From Chimonanthus salicifolius (lineage: Eukaryota; Streptophyta; Magnoliopsida; Laurales; Calycanthaceae), in the NCBI GenBank assembly GCA_013350335.1, contig CM023539.1, positions 27,397,043 to 27,461,042 on the forward strand: a DNA stretch of 64,000 nt, written 5' to 3'. Made by a program: the position numbers and the translations under genes. This document shows, piece after piece, positions 45,732 to 57,415 of this stretch. The notes under the pieces were generated by a model, which worked only from the letters and a program-made list of their open reading frames with translations, was not told the DNA's origin and searched no databases. Every line of letters begins with the position of its first letter. The stretch's first letter is position 1.

Positions 45732-46540
45732 AGTAGGACCACTCCCCAATGTCCACCCAAATGCGGAAATAAATGAACTATGACTGATCTGACCCACTAT
45801 GCGGTGCATAGGCAACTGAGAGCATGGTGCATCAGCTCGATCAAAAGACTTTACTATGTCTCATATGTATATAGTAAAGAGGATGAGTAAATGTGTGTAA
45901 ACCATGCTTGTTTCTAAGATACTCATTATAATGCAATAGCTAATACATGTTAGACTTGTGATATACTAACATAGGATTTAAGTAGGCTTGCAATTATGAG
46001 TAGAAGCACGGTAGGGTGCACTAGTGTATTGGGTATACGTTTATGGTAGAAAGGGGACTGGTATGGTGTACCCTCCCCGATGTAGACCACTAGTGCTAGA
46101 CCTCAGACCCCACGAAGGCGGCCTGGAGTGGTTGTAAGGTCTTGGGAGTCTCGAAATGATGAGACAAGTATATAGATTCCATTAATAAGGCCTAGAATAG
46201 TCGTGAGACCGCAGGAGCCTCGATATGAACATAAGGGGAGTGTGGCACTAAAATGTATACGTGACTAGGTCACTTGATATGGAGACGTGGTATGTGTACG
46301 TCCCTCACGTGATACTAATATTGAGGCATGGTACGGGTACGTCCCTCACGTAATTATGATGCGGACCGTGGAAGAGTATATCCCCTGCGTGATTCTGCCG
46401 CGGATGAGTGGTGGGACTCTCATGGGTTAGTTAGCACATTTGATGTGCATTATGCATAGGACTAGGCACTCTTATACACCTTAGGTGTTGTGCTAGCCGG
46501 TAAGTCGCTCTCCGACCACCTTGGAGCTTGATTAAATCAC
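45732..46540. other. Unclassified block with two small tandem repeats
   Basis: A ~72-bp pair (about 46115 and 46188: 'aaggcggcctggagtggttgtaaggtc' type) and three ~40-bp units around 'gtacgtccctcacgt' at 46301, 46342 and 46381. This style resembles the tandem arrays in Tekay LTRs, but no LTR ends were found. It might be an internal LTR fragment. No coding sequence. Confidence 0.4.
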
Positions 46541-48035
46541 TGTTGTGATGCAACTCTTACATTTATTACTCGCAAGCGTACTAACCAATCAAATAGTATA
46601 GCATATGAGTGCAAGTTTGAACCCAAAGGAAATCATAAAATATATGTTTAAATCAAATAAATTAAATTGATATCCCTTTTAAAAAAATATGAAATTAGAA
46701 TTAGAATTAATATTTTGAAAGAGAATTCTAAAACATGGAATTTTAGATTAACTTAGATCTAAAGAAAACAAAATTTTAAAATCATATTAACAATTCCAAA
46801 TTAGATCCATTGAATTTTTTTTATCTCTTTATTTGAATGATGAAATTAAATAGTCCTCATCTCCATTTAAAATTATAAGGTTAAGAATAAAATAACACAT
46901 ATCCAATCCTAGTTAAAGAATAAAGAATCATGTTAGAAGGAGAGTGAATTTACACATAAAATTTACAATAATTAAACAACAATATAAACTTGAATTTACA
47001 ACAAGCAAACAAATACAATAATTTGAATAATTAATCAAATAAAAGACATAACAAAATAAATTAAGCAAAGGAAATAAATTGACAAATAAAGAAAATGAAA
47101 TAACAAAACAATGCATAATTTAAAGGTGGTAGTGGAATGGATCAATCATAGCCAAAAACAAATAAATAAATAAAAGATCTAAATCTGAAAATTCGCATAA
47201 AAATTCAAATCTCAATTCACACTTTTCATTAAAATTAAAATTTGTAAAATTTAATCTAATTAATTGAACCTTAGATCCTTAAATTTAACAATTAAATTCA
47301 AAATCTAATTATTTCATTATGTCCCATTGGAATCTTAGATTTGATTCTAACGAAACCTAAGTCCTAACTATTTCATTATTTCTTTTTAATTAAACAAAGA
47401 ATATAAACTTAAAATTAAATCAAACAATCATAAAAGAAATTCAAAAATTGGATGTTTCAGGGTTCTAAGAGCTTATTTTCTATTTATTTAATGAAAGAAT
47501 TAATACACATATATTGGAAAAATACAATAAGGATAAACAAAAATAAATTTACAATATGATATGCTCACATGTAAAATTCCTGTAGGCTCCTTTGTCTCTT
47601 GTGTATTCTCCAATCTTCAGTCCTCTTTAGCTCCTGACCAAATTCGAATTCTATGGTATATGCTCTATTTATAGGCTCTGGGTTGGAATGTATGGCTGAT
47701 ATTTAATCTTGGTTTAAGTGATGAATAGAGGACTAAGATTAAATCATCTTGAAAATGGATGGAGGAGATTTTAAGTTGAAAAGGTTAGGGTTTATATGGC
47801 TTGATCGAATTTTGTAGCTTGGAGGAAGGGATTGGCTTGGTGGCTAAGCAAAGAAATTAAGGTAAGATTATATGGGATTTTCGAATTTGACATGTGGAGT
47901 TTAGGGTTTGTTTAATGCAATGATGAATGAATGGTGGAGATTAAAAGTTTGAATGAATGGTTGGATGAACAAAAGGTGATGTGGAACGAAAATAGAATGA
48001 GAGTTAGACGATGTAAACAAAATAAAAGAGAAGTT
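46541..48035 (-). mobile_element. Athila LTR, minus strand, 5' end missing
   Basis: TGTTGTGATGCAACTCTTAC at the left is the complement of an LTR 3' end. It continues with the 'actcgcaagcgta..tagtatag' block and reaches a TATA site ('ctatttatag', about 47669), then U3-like 'aatgatgaatgaatgg'. It breaks near 48035, where an LTR of opposite orientation begins. Confidence 0.75.
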
Positions 48036-49151
48036 ACCGAAATCTGTTGAAGTTGGGTCTCACCTGTTGTTGCTTAATTTATCCCTCCTAAACATTATAA
48101 ATAAAGGCCTTGGGCTAGAGAAAGAAGTTGAACTTGGTTAGAGGAATTTAAGGGTTGGCACTGGCAGTGGGAATTTCGAATTCTGCAAGGGTTTCTAGGT
48201 TGGTAGAGCTTGACTTTTTTATATTGTATTCTTGTATTTTATTTATTCAAATTCCATTGAATTGTAATTTTAATTTTATGTTTTGAATAAGTAAAGGTGT
48301 GCTGAAATATTAGTTTATGGTTTTCCAATTATTTAATTCATGTGTTATGAGGATTTAATTTGTTTTTAATTATTTTTATAAAGAACATGTTGGATTTAAT
48401 TTTAGGTTTTTCAAATTAGATGCACTGGAATATTTAGACTAATTAGACTTCCCTCTTTGAACTAAGGCTCTTGTTTTCACGAGTGCACTGAAATATTTAG
48501 ATTTGGAGAAAAAAATTAAATTCTATTTAGTCTAAGATTTAATTTGAGAAATTCTTGATTATTGAATTCATGACTTTTGATACCTAGAATTTTATTGAAG
48601 TAAAAATTGAATACATGTTTGGTAATTTGCGTGAGCTATGTAGTCTAAGCCTTTATTTTATTTTTAAAATATGAAAAATTATTCCTCCTTGATTTTCTGG
48701 TCCAATTCCATTGTAAATATTTTAATAGATAATTTTAGGTGTTTTTTATCTTTATTTTTTTATTACATTCAAATTCTTGAAAAATTGGAAAATAGGTTGG
48801 TTATTAATTAATTGCATCTTAATTTTGTATTCTAAGTTAGATTAAGATTATTTATAATTTTTAGATTACTTCCACCCTCTTAATTAAACTTAGATAAATT
48901 TTTTGTTATTTTATGTTTTCATGAAAATTAGATTTCTTTAATGGTTAGTTTCTAACTTTAGATATTATTTATAATTTTAGACTTTGTTTTCTATTTTTAG
49001 AAAGTTTCTAAATTAATTTTATAATTCCTAGATTAGAGAATTGATTCCACGTTTGAGATCTATTTTCATGATTTTATAAATTTCTTAAATATACACCTCA
49101 ATGGTGTGTTTTTCATGGATATATTTTCCTAAGTTCTGATAGGCTTGACCT
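48036..49151 (+). mobile_element. Athila LTR, plus strand, U3 missing; continues 53467-53535
   Basis: TATA 'ttataaataaagg' (about 48094), then AT-rich R/U5-like sequence up to GACCT (49147-49151), where a Tekay solo LTR has inserted. After that LTR it continues GACCTCGTACTCC..'tgcgcttgggagtataaatttaaaacacagca' (to 53535), matching the end of the LTR at 43447-43518. Confidence 0.8.
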
Positions 49152-50487
49152 TGTAATGGCCCGAAATTTTTAAATCAATAAATATGGGGTTATTATTTAT
49201 TTTTAATGGTGGAAATGAGAAATTTGATGAAATAAATGGTAAATGGACCAAAATTTGGACAAAGGCCCAACTAGGGCCCAATGGATTATGGATTGGATTT
49301 AAGTTTACTTAAAGGGTCAATGGTGGTCAATTGGGCCAAGGAATGGTCAAATTGGGCCCAATACCCATTTGGGACCTAATGGATTAAGATGATGTAAGCT
49401 TTAGAGTAAATGGATAAGATGAAAATGTAATTGGGCCATGGGCCCAATGGTGATCCAATTGGAATGAATTGAATGGGTTCAATTCACCGAAGTCAATTTG
49501 AAGTTGACCAAGGTAACATGGTCCAATGGGACCCACCTCAACCTCACCAAGTGAGGTGGCGTGTGGACCCAAGGTTTGGTGGGGCCGACCACCATGGTTT
49601 AATTGGTCAACCATGGGTGGATGTATGAAGGTGAATTAAGTAAATAGAATTAAATTAAAGTGAGAATTAATTAAATTGACCTAATGATCTAATTAAGTAA
49701 TTAATTAAGTTAAGTTAAAATGGTGGTCAAAAGGTGGTCAAATGGGAGACCAATCTACCTTAGCTCTAAACACCATGAAACACGTTGGACTTGGGTGGTG
49801 GTTATCTCAACCACCACCATAAAGCAAGATAAATATCTAAGCTTGGTTTGTGGGAGACTTAATGTAGAGTATATCTTATTACTTTTTCATCTCATTCTCT
49901 CCACTTCTCTCATTTCATTCTCTTTCTCTCTTGCTCTCCCACACCACCGTCCCTCATCTCTAAGGAAAAAGAAGAAGAAAATTAAGAAAGGAAGAGAATG
50001 AGAGAAGAAAGAAGTGGGTTTCTTAGTCCATTACTCTAAGATCATGGTCTATTGTCTTCCCTCTCATCATCTTCCCCTCTCCCTCTCTCAAGCAAACCCT
50101 ACCTTGGCCGATCCTAAGTTTGGAGGGTTTCACCATTGATCAAGCATCTTGGTCGACTAAAGATCAAGAGGAAGGAGAAAGGAGGCCAAGGAGTCCGACG
50201 GGAGTGGCGGAAGTCGAAGGAAGCGTCGGATTGTAAGTATTTTCTTAAACAAGAAATTTTGGATTTTTAGGGTTTAAGATTTGGGATTTCTTTTGTAAAA
50301 TGAATGGTGGCCAAAGGATTTTATGCCATGGATTTTAAATCCATCAATTTGAAAGATGAAAAGTGGAGGAAACCCTAATGGATAAATTAGGGTTAGTTTA
50401 AGGAAAAATAAATGGATTAAGGAATGTAATGTAATTAAGTTATTAAGTATGGAATTATGTGGAATTGGCAGGAAATTGTGAGCCATA

Positions 50488-51370
50488 GGGTTCGGCCATG
50501 TAGTATGGCCGAACCCCATGGTGGGTGATTAGGTAATGTGTGATTTTCTTAGGGTTTTAAGGAATGGAGGACATTGTGTAATTTAATTAATTAAGAATGG
50601 AAGCATGGAGAATGGTTTAGAATTTTAAGTGCTTAATGATTAAATGTTGCAAATTTTAAAAGAATTATGAGGGAGTTTATGAATGATGTGAATGATTTGG
50701 TGGCCTTAAAAAGGCATGAATGGATAATGAATCCAATGGTGATCCAATGGTGGATTAATGGTTATGAATTATGGAAAAATAAATGGGAAATGTGGGTGGT
50801 GTTGATGGACCAAAAGGGACCCAATGTTATTAGTTGTAATGGGAATATGGCTAGGTTTATGGACTTGAATGTGATTAAGAATGATGATTTAAATGTATAA
50901 ATTAAACCCTTCATGGAAGGGCTTGTGATGGGTGCAAATGTGTAAATAGGCCATAGGGTTCGGTCATGTAGTATGGCCGAACCCCATGGTAAATAATTGA
51001 AGAAATTTTAATGGGGTGTTAGGGTTAAAATTTTGAAGGATGAATTATGGTTTTAGGGTTTAATGATTAAATGTTGGTAAATTGTTTTAAAGGGATGGTA
51101 AATGAAGAAATGCATGGGAGAAGTGCATGATGTTGATGGCCTTAACAATGGTAGATGATGGAGTATTTTAATTAGGTTTTATAAAAATGGAAGCATGGAG
51201 AATGTTTTAGGGTTTTGATATGGTTAATGATTTAATGTAGGTAATATTTGAGGAGAATTATTATGATGGAATCCATGAATGAATGTGAATGTTTTTATGG
51301 TCAAAAAGGGCACCAATGGAATGGTGGACCATGAACCATGGGTTCGGCCATGGTGTATGGCCGAACCCTA
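50488..51370. repeat. Three spaced hairpins GGGTTCGGCC..GGCCGAACCC
   Basis: At about 50488-50518, 50955-50985 and 51339-51370. Arms as in 19398-20414; loops are 'atgtagtat' twice and 'atggtgtat'. Confidence 0.9.
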
Positions 51371-52552
51371 TGGTGGTGAAGTGATGAAATTAATGGATAT
51401 AGGGATATGGAAATTAATGGCGGAAATTGATGGACAAAGTGAACCTAATGTTGATTGTTGTGATGGAAAGGTGATTAAGGAATGATGAATCGAATGTAGG
51501 GTTTAGGTTCTCTCAATGGAGGGACTAATGATGAATCTAATGTGTAATCAAAGACCAAGGAAAATGGGGATTTGGTTAAGTTAAAAGGGGTTGATTGTTA
51601 ATGTACCAATGGTAGATCATTTTGGCCTAAAACTAATGTGTAGATATATGTTTAAATAAATGGACTTTAGGTTAAAATTAAATGGCTGATGTAAGTGATC
51701 TTGTGATATGGGTGATATGTCAATTATGGACCCAAGAACGTGCCTAAGAAGGATGATTTAATTGTAAGTCATTTTTATGGGCTAAGGAATGATGTATGTA
51801 TGTGATTAATTAATAGGGATTAGATTAATTAAATGGCTAATTTTAATGGTCATGTGACATAATTGAGTGGGTCATTAATGGACCTAAGTTAGGGAATCCA
51901 AGTTTATAATCAATTATGAACTTAGTTAGGCAAGGGTGAATGATTGATTAACCATGAAGAAGAGGTAGTGGCAAAACCGTAATTAATGGCCAAATTCAAG
52001 AACTCCATGGGAGAGGACCATGGACTTAGGGGCATTAAATAATAAGTTTATGTATGGTTAAATAAAGCCTAGGAGGCTGATTTTTAGACTTATGAAATTA
52101 AAATATGTAATGGATTAAGTGGGACCCACAAAACCTAAATAGTGACCGATTTTTCATATGGACTTGGAAATGACTAATGGGCTTAGAAATAGTAAAATGT
52201 GGACTGATTATGTGTATGTAATAAGGTACCGGACATCGCAAGCGGTACGCGGATCGGCGACCGGGTCTATCGGGCGAAAACAAAAGAAAGAACGCTAGTC
52301 TGTATTTGGTAGGATTCCTACCTTTTTGTAAGCCATGGATTGAGTGATGGTTTCTTTGAATTATTTTGGAAATTATATGGTTTGTTTTTAAGATGGGTTT
52401 GGATTTTGGTATTATGTGATGAGTTTCCTTTGATTTATTTTGATAATCATGGGATTGTTTTAAGATGAGTTTTATGACTATGATTTACACATATATTACA
52501 TGGCATATGATATCTACATCTCATGCATGGCATGGGAGGGATATGACAGGAG

Positions 52553-52787
52553 GATACTTGTGTTGATGTTGCCTTGATGAGTGCTTTGCCTTCAAGGGGA
52601 ATACTTGTGTTGATATTACCTTGATGAGTGCTTTGCCTTCAAGGGGAATACTTGTGTTGATATTACCTTGATGAGTGCTTTGCCGTCAAGGGGGATACTT
52701 GTGTTGATGTTACCTTGATGAGTGCTTTGCCGTCAAGGGGGATACTTGTGTTGGTGTTACCTTGATGAGTGCTTTGCCGTCAAGGGG
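52553..52787 (+). repeat. Tandem repeat, 47-bp unit, 5 copies
   Basis: GATACTTGTGTTGATGTTAC-type units start at 52553, 52600, 52647, 52694 and 52741, exactly 47 bp apart, with few substitutions. It occupies the LTR position where 18191-21908 has its 106-bp repeat. Confidence 0.97.
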
Positions 52788-53466
52788 GATATGGCATCGG
52801 GATAATAAGGATGATGGGTGGGATTCATAACACAGATGCCCATGGCATGGCATTCACTTCATAATTTCATTATATGATTGTCTACCAGTTTTTATTATAT
52901 TATTATCTGCATGTTGTTATTACTAATCCATGTGCTAGCCCTACTCGGAGTCCTACTGGGCGCGTGGTCTAACGCCCTACTTCTACCCTAGCTGATGACA
53001 CAGGAGATGCCGAAAACGAAGGACGAGACGGGAGCCAAGCTTAGGAGCTTGGGGAGGCGGACTATTTCCTTTAATATTATCTTGGGAAATGTGTATTGGT
53101 ATAATTTAGCTTGTCGGACTGTATAACTCAATTTAATTGTTATATGTTGGGTTTCTATTTTGGAACATTGAGATGTTGAGATGTTTTGGTAATATTATGA
53201 ATACTATCTTCCCTACTATCTAAAAATGGTAGGTTAGCCACTATTGTAATTTCCGCACTTAGGGTAATATTCCGCAAGCTTGCTTCCTACGTGTGAAACA
53301 TTCTCCGTGGACTTCGTTCCACGCACACGTAGGGTTAACCAGTTAAGGGCTGGGCTTTCAAAGCTCGGACTTAACTCGCGTAGTGACGTCCGCGCCCTTT
53401 GTCACTATTGATTTAAAAAAAAAAAGAATGGACTCTGATTTTCGGTGAAAAGGGGCGGGCATTACA

Positions 53467-53535
53467 GACCTCGTACTCCTAAAGCTATATTATAAATGGC
53501 TCCTGCGCTTGGGAGTATAAATTTAAAACACAGCA
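53467..53535 (+). mobile_element. End of the Athila LTR interrupted at 49152
   Basis: 69 bp from the right GACCT duplication to ..AAACACAGCA. The next 41 bp (53536-53576) up to the Sirevirus LTR were not assigned. Confidence 0.75.
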
Positions 53536-54289
53536 GACCCGATGTGGTTTACAGAGGTAATATCTCGGGTTGGTCATGTTGGCCTAAAAGTTAAATCTAC
53601 CTCCCCTGAGTCAGACTGAGTTGTCAATTCCGTGACTGTGTCCAACTGAATCGTGAGTTGTCAATTTGTGTGACTTGTCGTGACCTTCTTCGCGTGTCAA
53701 GACCGCGCCTCTAGAAGACATGCAGAGTCATATCAAGTTTGAAGCTCTAGAAGACGCGTCATTTGGAAGGCATCGCATCAAAACAGGAAGAACTTCATGC
53801 ATGCCAACCAACACAGTATTTGGACTTAGGACTGACTTGGAAATCCTAAACTTACCATCGGGAGAAACCTTAGAATCCATACCTTAGAATTTGGTAGAAC
53901 TAAATTAGATTTCATAGGTTAGTTATGTTTTACTCTGTATTGGAGAAACTTTTGCTTATATCAAATATCCTCAAGTATTAGTAAAATCTTTATGATTTGA
54001 TAGAACACTCAAAGAGCTTTCTAAAAAGTCCAAGAATACCCAATTTGGAAATGTATAGCCCAAGTTATGAGCATTTTAATGAAAGGGTGCAAAACAGATC
54101 AAAACAGTTTTGTCATATATCCTCACTTTGAGAGATTATTTGAGTCATCAAATGGACTTCAAATTAGACCAAATTTCGTGAGTAGATAAATCTCTCACTG
54201 AGCTTTCCAACGAATCAAAGAACTCCTAAAATGGAGTTCAGAAACCCAAGTTATGGTCATTTTAGTGGAAGTGTACAAAACTGCCGAGA

Positions 54290-54470
54290 TTCAGTCAGCA
54301 GAACTTTATATTACAGTCGACTGAAACTGCTGCATATTGGTCTTTTCATGCTCAGATGAGTTTCAGTCGACTGAATCTTTGATTTTAGCCAACTGAATTG
54401 TGCCCAAGGGTTTCAACGGTCATTTCTGGATATTTCAGTCAACTGAATCTTCAAGTTCAATTCACTGAAA
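54290..54470. repeat. Palindromic-word cluster CAGTCGACTG in a copia LTR
   Basis: tacagtcgactgaaactg, tttcagtcgactgaatc, agccaactgaatt, ttcagtcaactgaatc: the same word as in the gypsy LTRs at 23290 and 30770. Confidence 0.85.
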
Positions 54471-55448
54471 TCGCAACGGGAAGTTTTTAACGGCTCTATT
54501 CTTGTGATTTTGACTTCCAACGGCCATATCTTCAAAAGGGATTTAAATATATGACCTTAGGGCATTCCAAAGGTTGATTCTTGATGAGCAAAACCCTCTC
54601 TAACATTCTTCCAAGACTCTCAATTATTTCAAGAGAACTAAGACTCCATAGTTAGATTACCAAAGTTCTTGAACTCAATCTCACTCACACTCAAAGCTCT
54701 CATAGGAAAATCTTGAGCATCTTAGACTCACTTTTGAGTGTGTATTTGAGAGAACCTTTAGGGATAGATTATATTTATAGGTAAACCTTCTACCATCCCT
54801 AAATTGCTTCTCTTTCATCTTGGTTGGGCATCATTGGAGCATCTACACTTCATCAAAGAAGCCAAGAAAAGGGGAGGATCTTCAAGAACGTGCCAAAGCC
54901 ACTTAGATCATCAAGAGGCAAGCGTTATTGGTATTTTTCTAAAATCAAATTCTTTCTATCATTTTGTAATTTGTATAGAGTTGGTGTAACCCTTGTAAGG
55001 AGAGAAGGGTGTCTTCTCTCTTGAGCGTTGTCAATCCGATCTTCACCCGTGAAGAAGATCAAGCATTGTATAGGTTTGATCTCTACCCTTGAAAGAGATC
55101 AAGGTTGTAATACGTTTCTTATCCACCATCGAATGAGAAGTTGGTGGAATCCTCAAGTGGTGTACTTGAGGCGTGGATGTAGATAAGGTTGCCGAACCAC
55201 GTAAAAATCATTTTGTCAAGATTTTCCATCTCTTCTCAACTCCTCACCTTACTTTGTGCATTTATATTTTTTGTTATATTTCCAGCACACTTATTTGGTG
55301 AAATTATGTTTGTTGAGATTTCATTTCATGTTCATTATTTATTGTAAATCTCAATATCTTAGAAGATCAATTGGATTAATTAGTAAAGACCAAATTTTAT
55401 TTGACCAAAGATCGAAAGAAATTTAAAATTCCGCAATTGTCCTATTCA

Positions 55449-55500
55449 CCCCCCCCCCCCCCCCCCCTTCCTCTCTCCCTCCTCCTCCTCCTCCTCTAGG
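55449..55500. repeat. Poly-C and CCT microsatellite
   Basis: About 19 C, then CT/CTC repeats, ending 'cctctaggacactctagc' at the LTR terminus. Confidence 0.95.
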
Positions 55501-55522
55501 ACACTCTAGCTTGACCAACAAT

Positions 55523-55534
55523 TGGTATCAGAGC
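55523..55534 (+). other. Primer-binding site (initiator Met-tRNA) of element D
   Basis: TGGTATCAGAGC, the standard complement of the plant initiator Met-tRNA 3' end, one A plus T after the LTR. Confidence 0.95.
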
Positions 55535-55590
55535 GACGTCTCTTGTACTTGACATAACCGTCTAAGACCCGATTCTTGAGCTAGTAAAAT

Positions 55591-56848
55591 GTATATGGGA
55601 GATAGCTTGGCCGTGATGAGTCATCCAATCTTTGATGGCTCCAACTGTGCTTTTTGGAGAGCCAAAAATGAGAGTATGTTTAATAGAAGTAGATGGAGCT
55701 CTTTGGAAAATGATTAAATGTGGTTGGACTCAACCAATCAAAAGTTACTTCACTTGGAGTGATGTTGAAAAGAGTATGCACTCGGCCAATACAAAAGCCC
55801 TTGATGCCATATTTTGTGTCGTTTCATTAAACATCTTAGAAAACATCTTATCATGTGAAATTGCAAAAGAAGCATAGGACATTTTAGAGGAAACCCATGA
55901 AAAGCCTAAGAAAGAAGAAACCATAGAAAAAATCTATTGTCTAGGACCCATCCAAGCTCTTGAACATAATAGTGTCAATACTATAATTAAAGAACCTAAA
56001 CATGAAGACTTAGAAGAAAACCACGAATATGATATTCTTCAAGAAGGCTATAAAGATCTATGTCTTGAATTTGAAAAGCTAACTAAAAGATTTACTAAGG
56101 CAATGAATGAAAACACAAAACTTTCGAATGAGCTAAGTTATGAAAAGTTAATAAATGAGAAAATCTTAAAAGAATTAGAATTAGATAAAGAAGAGGCATT
56201 AAAATTTAAAGGAGATGAAATTTAAGAAAATTCTAAAGCAACACAAAAAGATTACCTAAAACTTGAAGAGTGCTTAAAAATGGAAATTGAAGAAAAAACT
56301 AATCTTGAAAATGAAGTACGAAAACTAAAGCATGAACTTCACTTGTTAAAAGAAAACTATAAAGATTTGAAATTTGTGTTAAGTGATGAAGAATAAGAAA
56401 ATGCCAAAATAAAAAATGAACTCAAAGAGCTAAAAAGCAGTACTCCACAAGCACAATCAATTCTAAGTGTTGAAAATCAAAAGCTCATAAAAGAAGTAAA
56501 TGATTTAAAACGATATAAAGAAAATTTTGAATTGAAGTTCACTAAAGGAGAAGAGAAACTTGAAAAACTCTTGACATTGAGTAAACCCTTTGGAGATAAG
56601 ACGGGTCTTGGTTATGACAAGAAAAATGTTAAAAAACCTGTCAAACCAACTATTTTTGTAAAAAGTAAGTCTTTCTCAACTCCTCCGATCAAAATCATAA
56701 AATGTTTTTATTGTGGGCAAACCGGGCATCTAATGTTTGAATGCAATCAAGAAGAGAAAATCCTTATCAAAATGCAAATCAAACAAAAACGAAATATCAA
56801 AGGTAAAAGGCTCACAATGAAGAATCCAAACGTGCTAACCCAAAGATA
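55591..56848 (+). pseudogene. gag: Sirevirus gag of element D, broken
   Basis: The ATG at 55591 leads to MSHPIFDGSNCAFWRA; a frameshift then enters the frame with GALWKMIKCGW, SANTKALDAIFCVVS and CEIAKEA(stop)DILEETHE, the capsid domain. A long middle section usual in this family is missing. Sequence jumps to a Glu/Lys-rich coiled coil (about 55890-56570; LCLEFEKLTKRFTKAMNEN, KLKHELHLLKENYKDLKF) that ends in GDKTGLGYDKKNVKK, a Sirevirus trademark, and a knuckle CFYCGQTGHLMFEC (CX2CX4HX4C) at about 56702. Stops at 55876, 56223 and 56395. A dead copy of the structural protein. Confidence 0.9.
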
Positions 56849-57415
56849 AGGAAAAAAATTGTAAAAAAAAATCAAAAGAGTTATCGACCAAAATTTTAAA
56901 ATCAAGGACAAAGGCATAATAACTTAAATGGAAATTTAAATTATGCCTTAACTCATAAATTAATTGAAGCTTTAAAAGAATTCACAAAATCCTGTCCAAA
57001 AAAAAAAGAATACAAAAAAGAGAAAATCAAATGTTCATTTGTTTGATACTAGTGGACCCCTTAGACCTTCATCTACCACCCAATGGGTATCCAAGGTTAG
57101 GGGTGTGGGTTAGATCTTCAGATTTCTTCTAAACTTGAGTCAGATTCAATGTTGCTAAATATATCTAGTAGAATTAAAATCTGCCATATTTGGTATGCTT
57201 CATGTTTGCCTTAATCATTCATGCTCTAAGTGCTTATATCTTGTGGATGATTTTTGTGTATGAACCTCGTTTCCTACAATGGTCCTAGCTTGAGCTTTAT
57301 ATTAAAATATTGGATCTATGCAATAAACTTTGCCTATCATTTGATAAATTAGATCATCATCATTGTAGGCAAGTTTAAGTAGCTCATATGCTACGATACG
57401 ATACATTTGATTCTT
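56849..57415 (+). mobile_element. Degraded end of element D, gag-pol boundary
   Basis: Lys/Asn-rich out-of-frame gag tail to about 57040, then 'tggacccctta..caatgggtatccaagg' that can be read as a short gag-pol linker fragment. Similarity fades after about 57110. No protease, integrase or RT was found. The rest to 57415 is AT-rich sequence without recognised features. Confidence 0.5.

Larger units (their letters stand above)
49152..53466 (+). mobile_element. Solo Tekay-type LTR, 4315 bp
   Basis: TGTAATGGCCCGAAATT to GGGGCGGGCATTACA, flanked by exact GACCT duplications (49147-49151 and 53467-53471). Shares 'cctactgggcgcg..tctaacgccctacttctaccct' (about 52954) and 'cttaactcgcgtagtgacg' (about 53371) with 18191-21908. 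Three GGTTCGGCC/GGCCGAACC hairpins and a 47-bp x5 tandem array lie inside. At over 4 kb it is an unusually long LTR. Short frames inside are not genes. Confidence 0.95.
53577..55520 (+). mobile_element. 5' LTR of Sirevirus element D, 1944 bp
   Basis: TGTTGGCCTAAAAGTT to TAGCTTGACCAACA with TGTTGG/CCAACA ends and a perfect primer-binding site one base further. A TATA-like 'atttaaatata' lies near 54541. Upstream of it is a TTCAGTCGACTGAA array (54290-54470). The C-run at 55449 lies shortly before the 3' end. Frames of 61-66 codons around 54804-55024 are not supported. Confidence 0.92.

Noticed and set aside
55523..55534. tRNA-Met-like sequence
   Set aside because: Only 12 bases complementary to the tRNA 3' end next to an LTR: a primer-binding site, not a tRNA gene.
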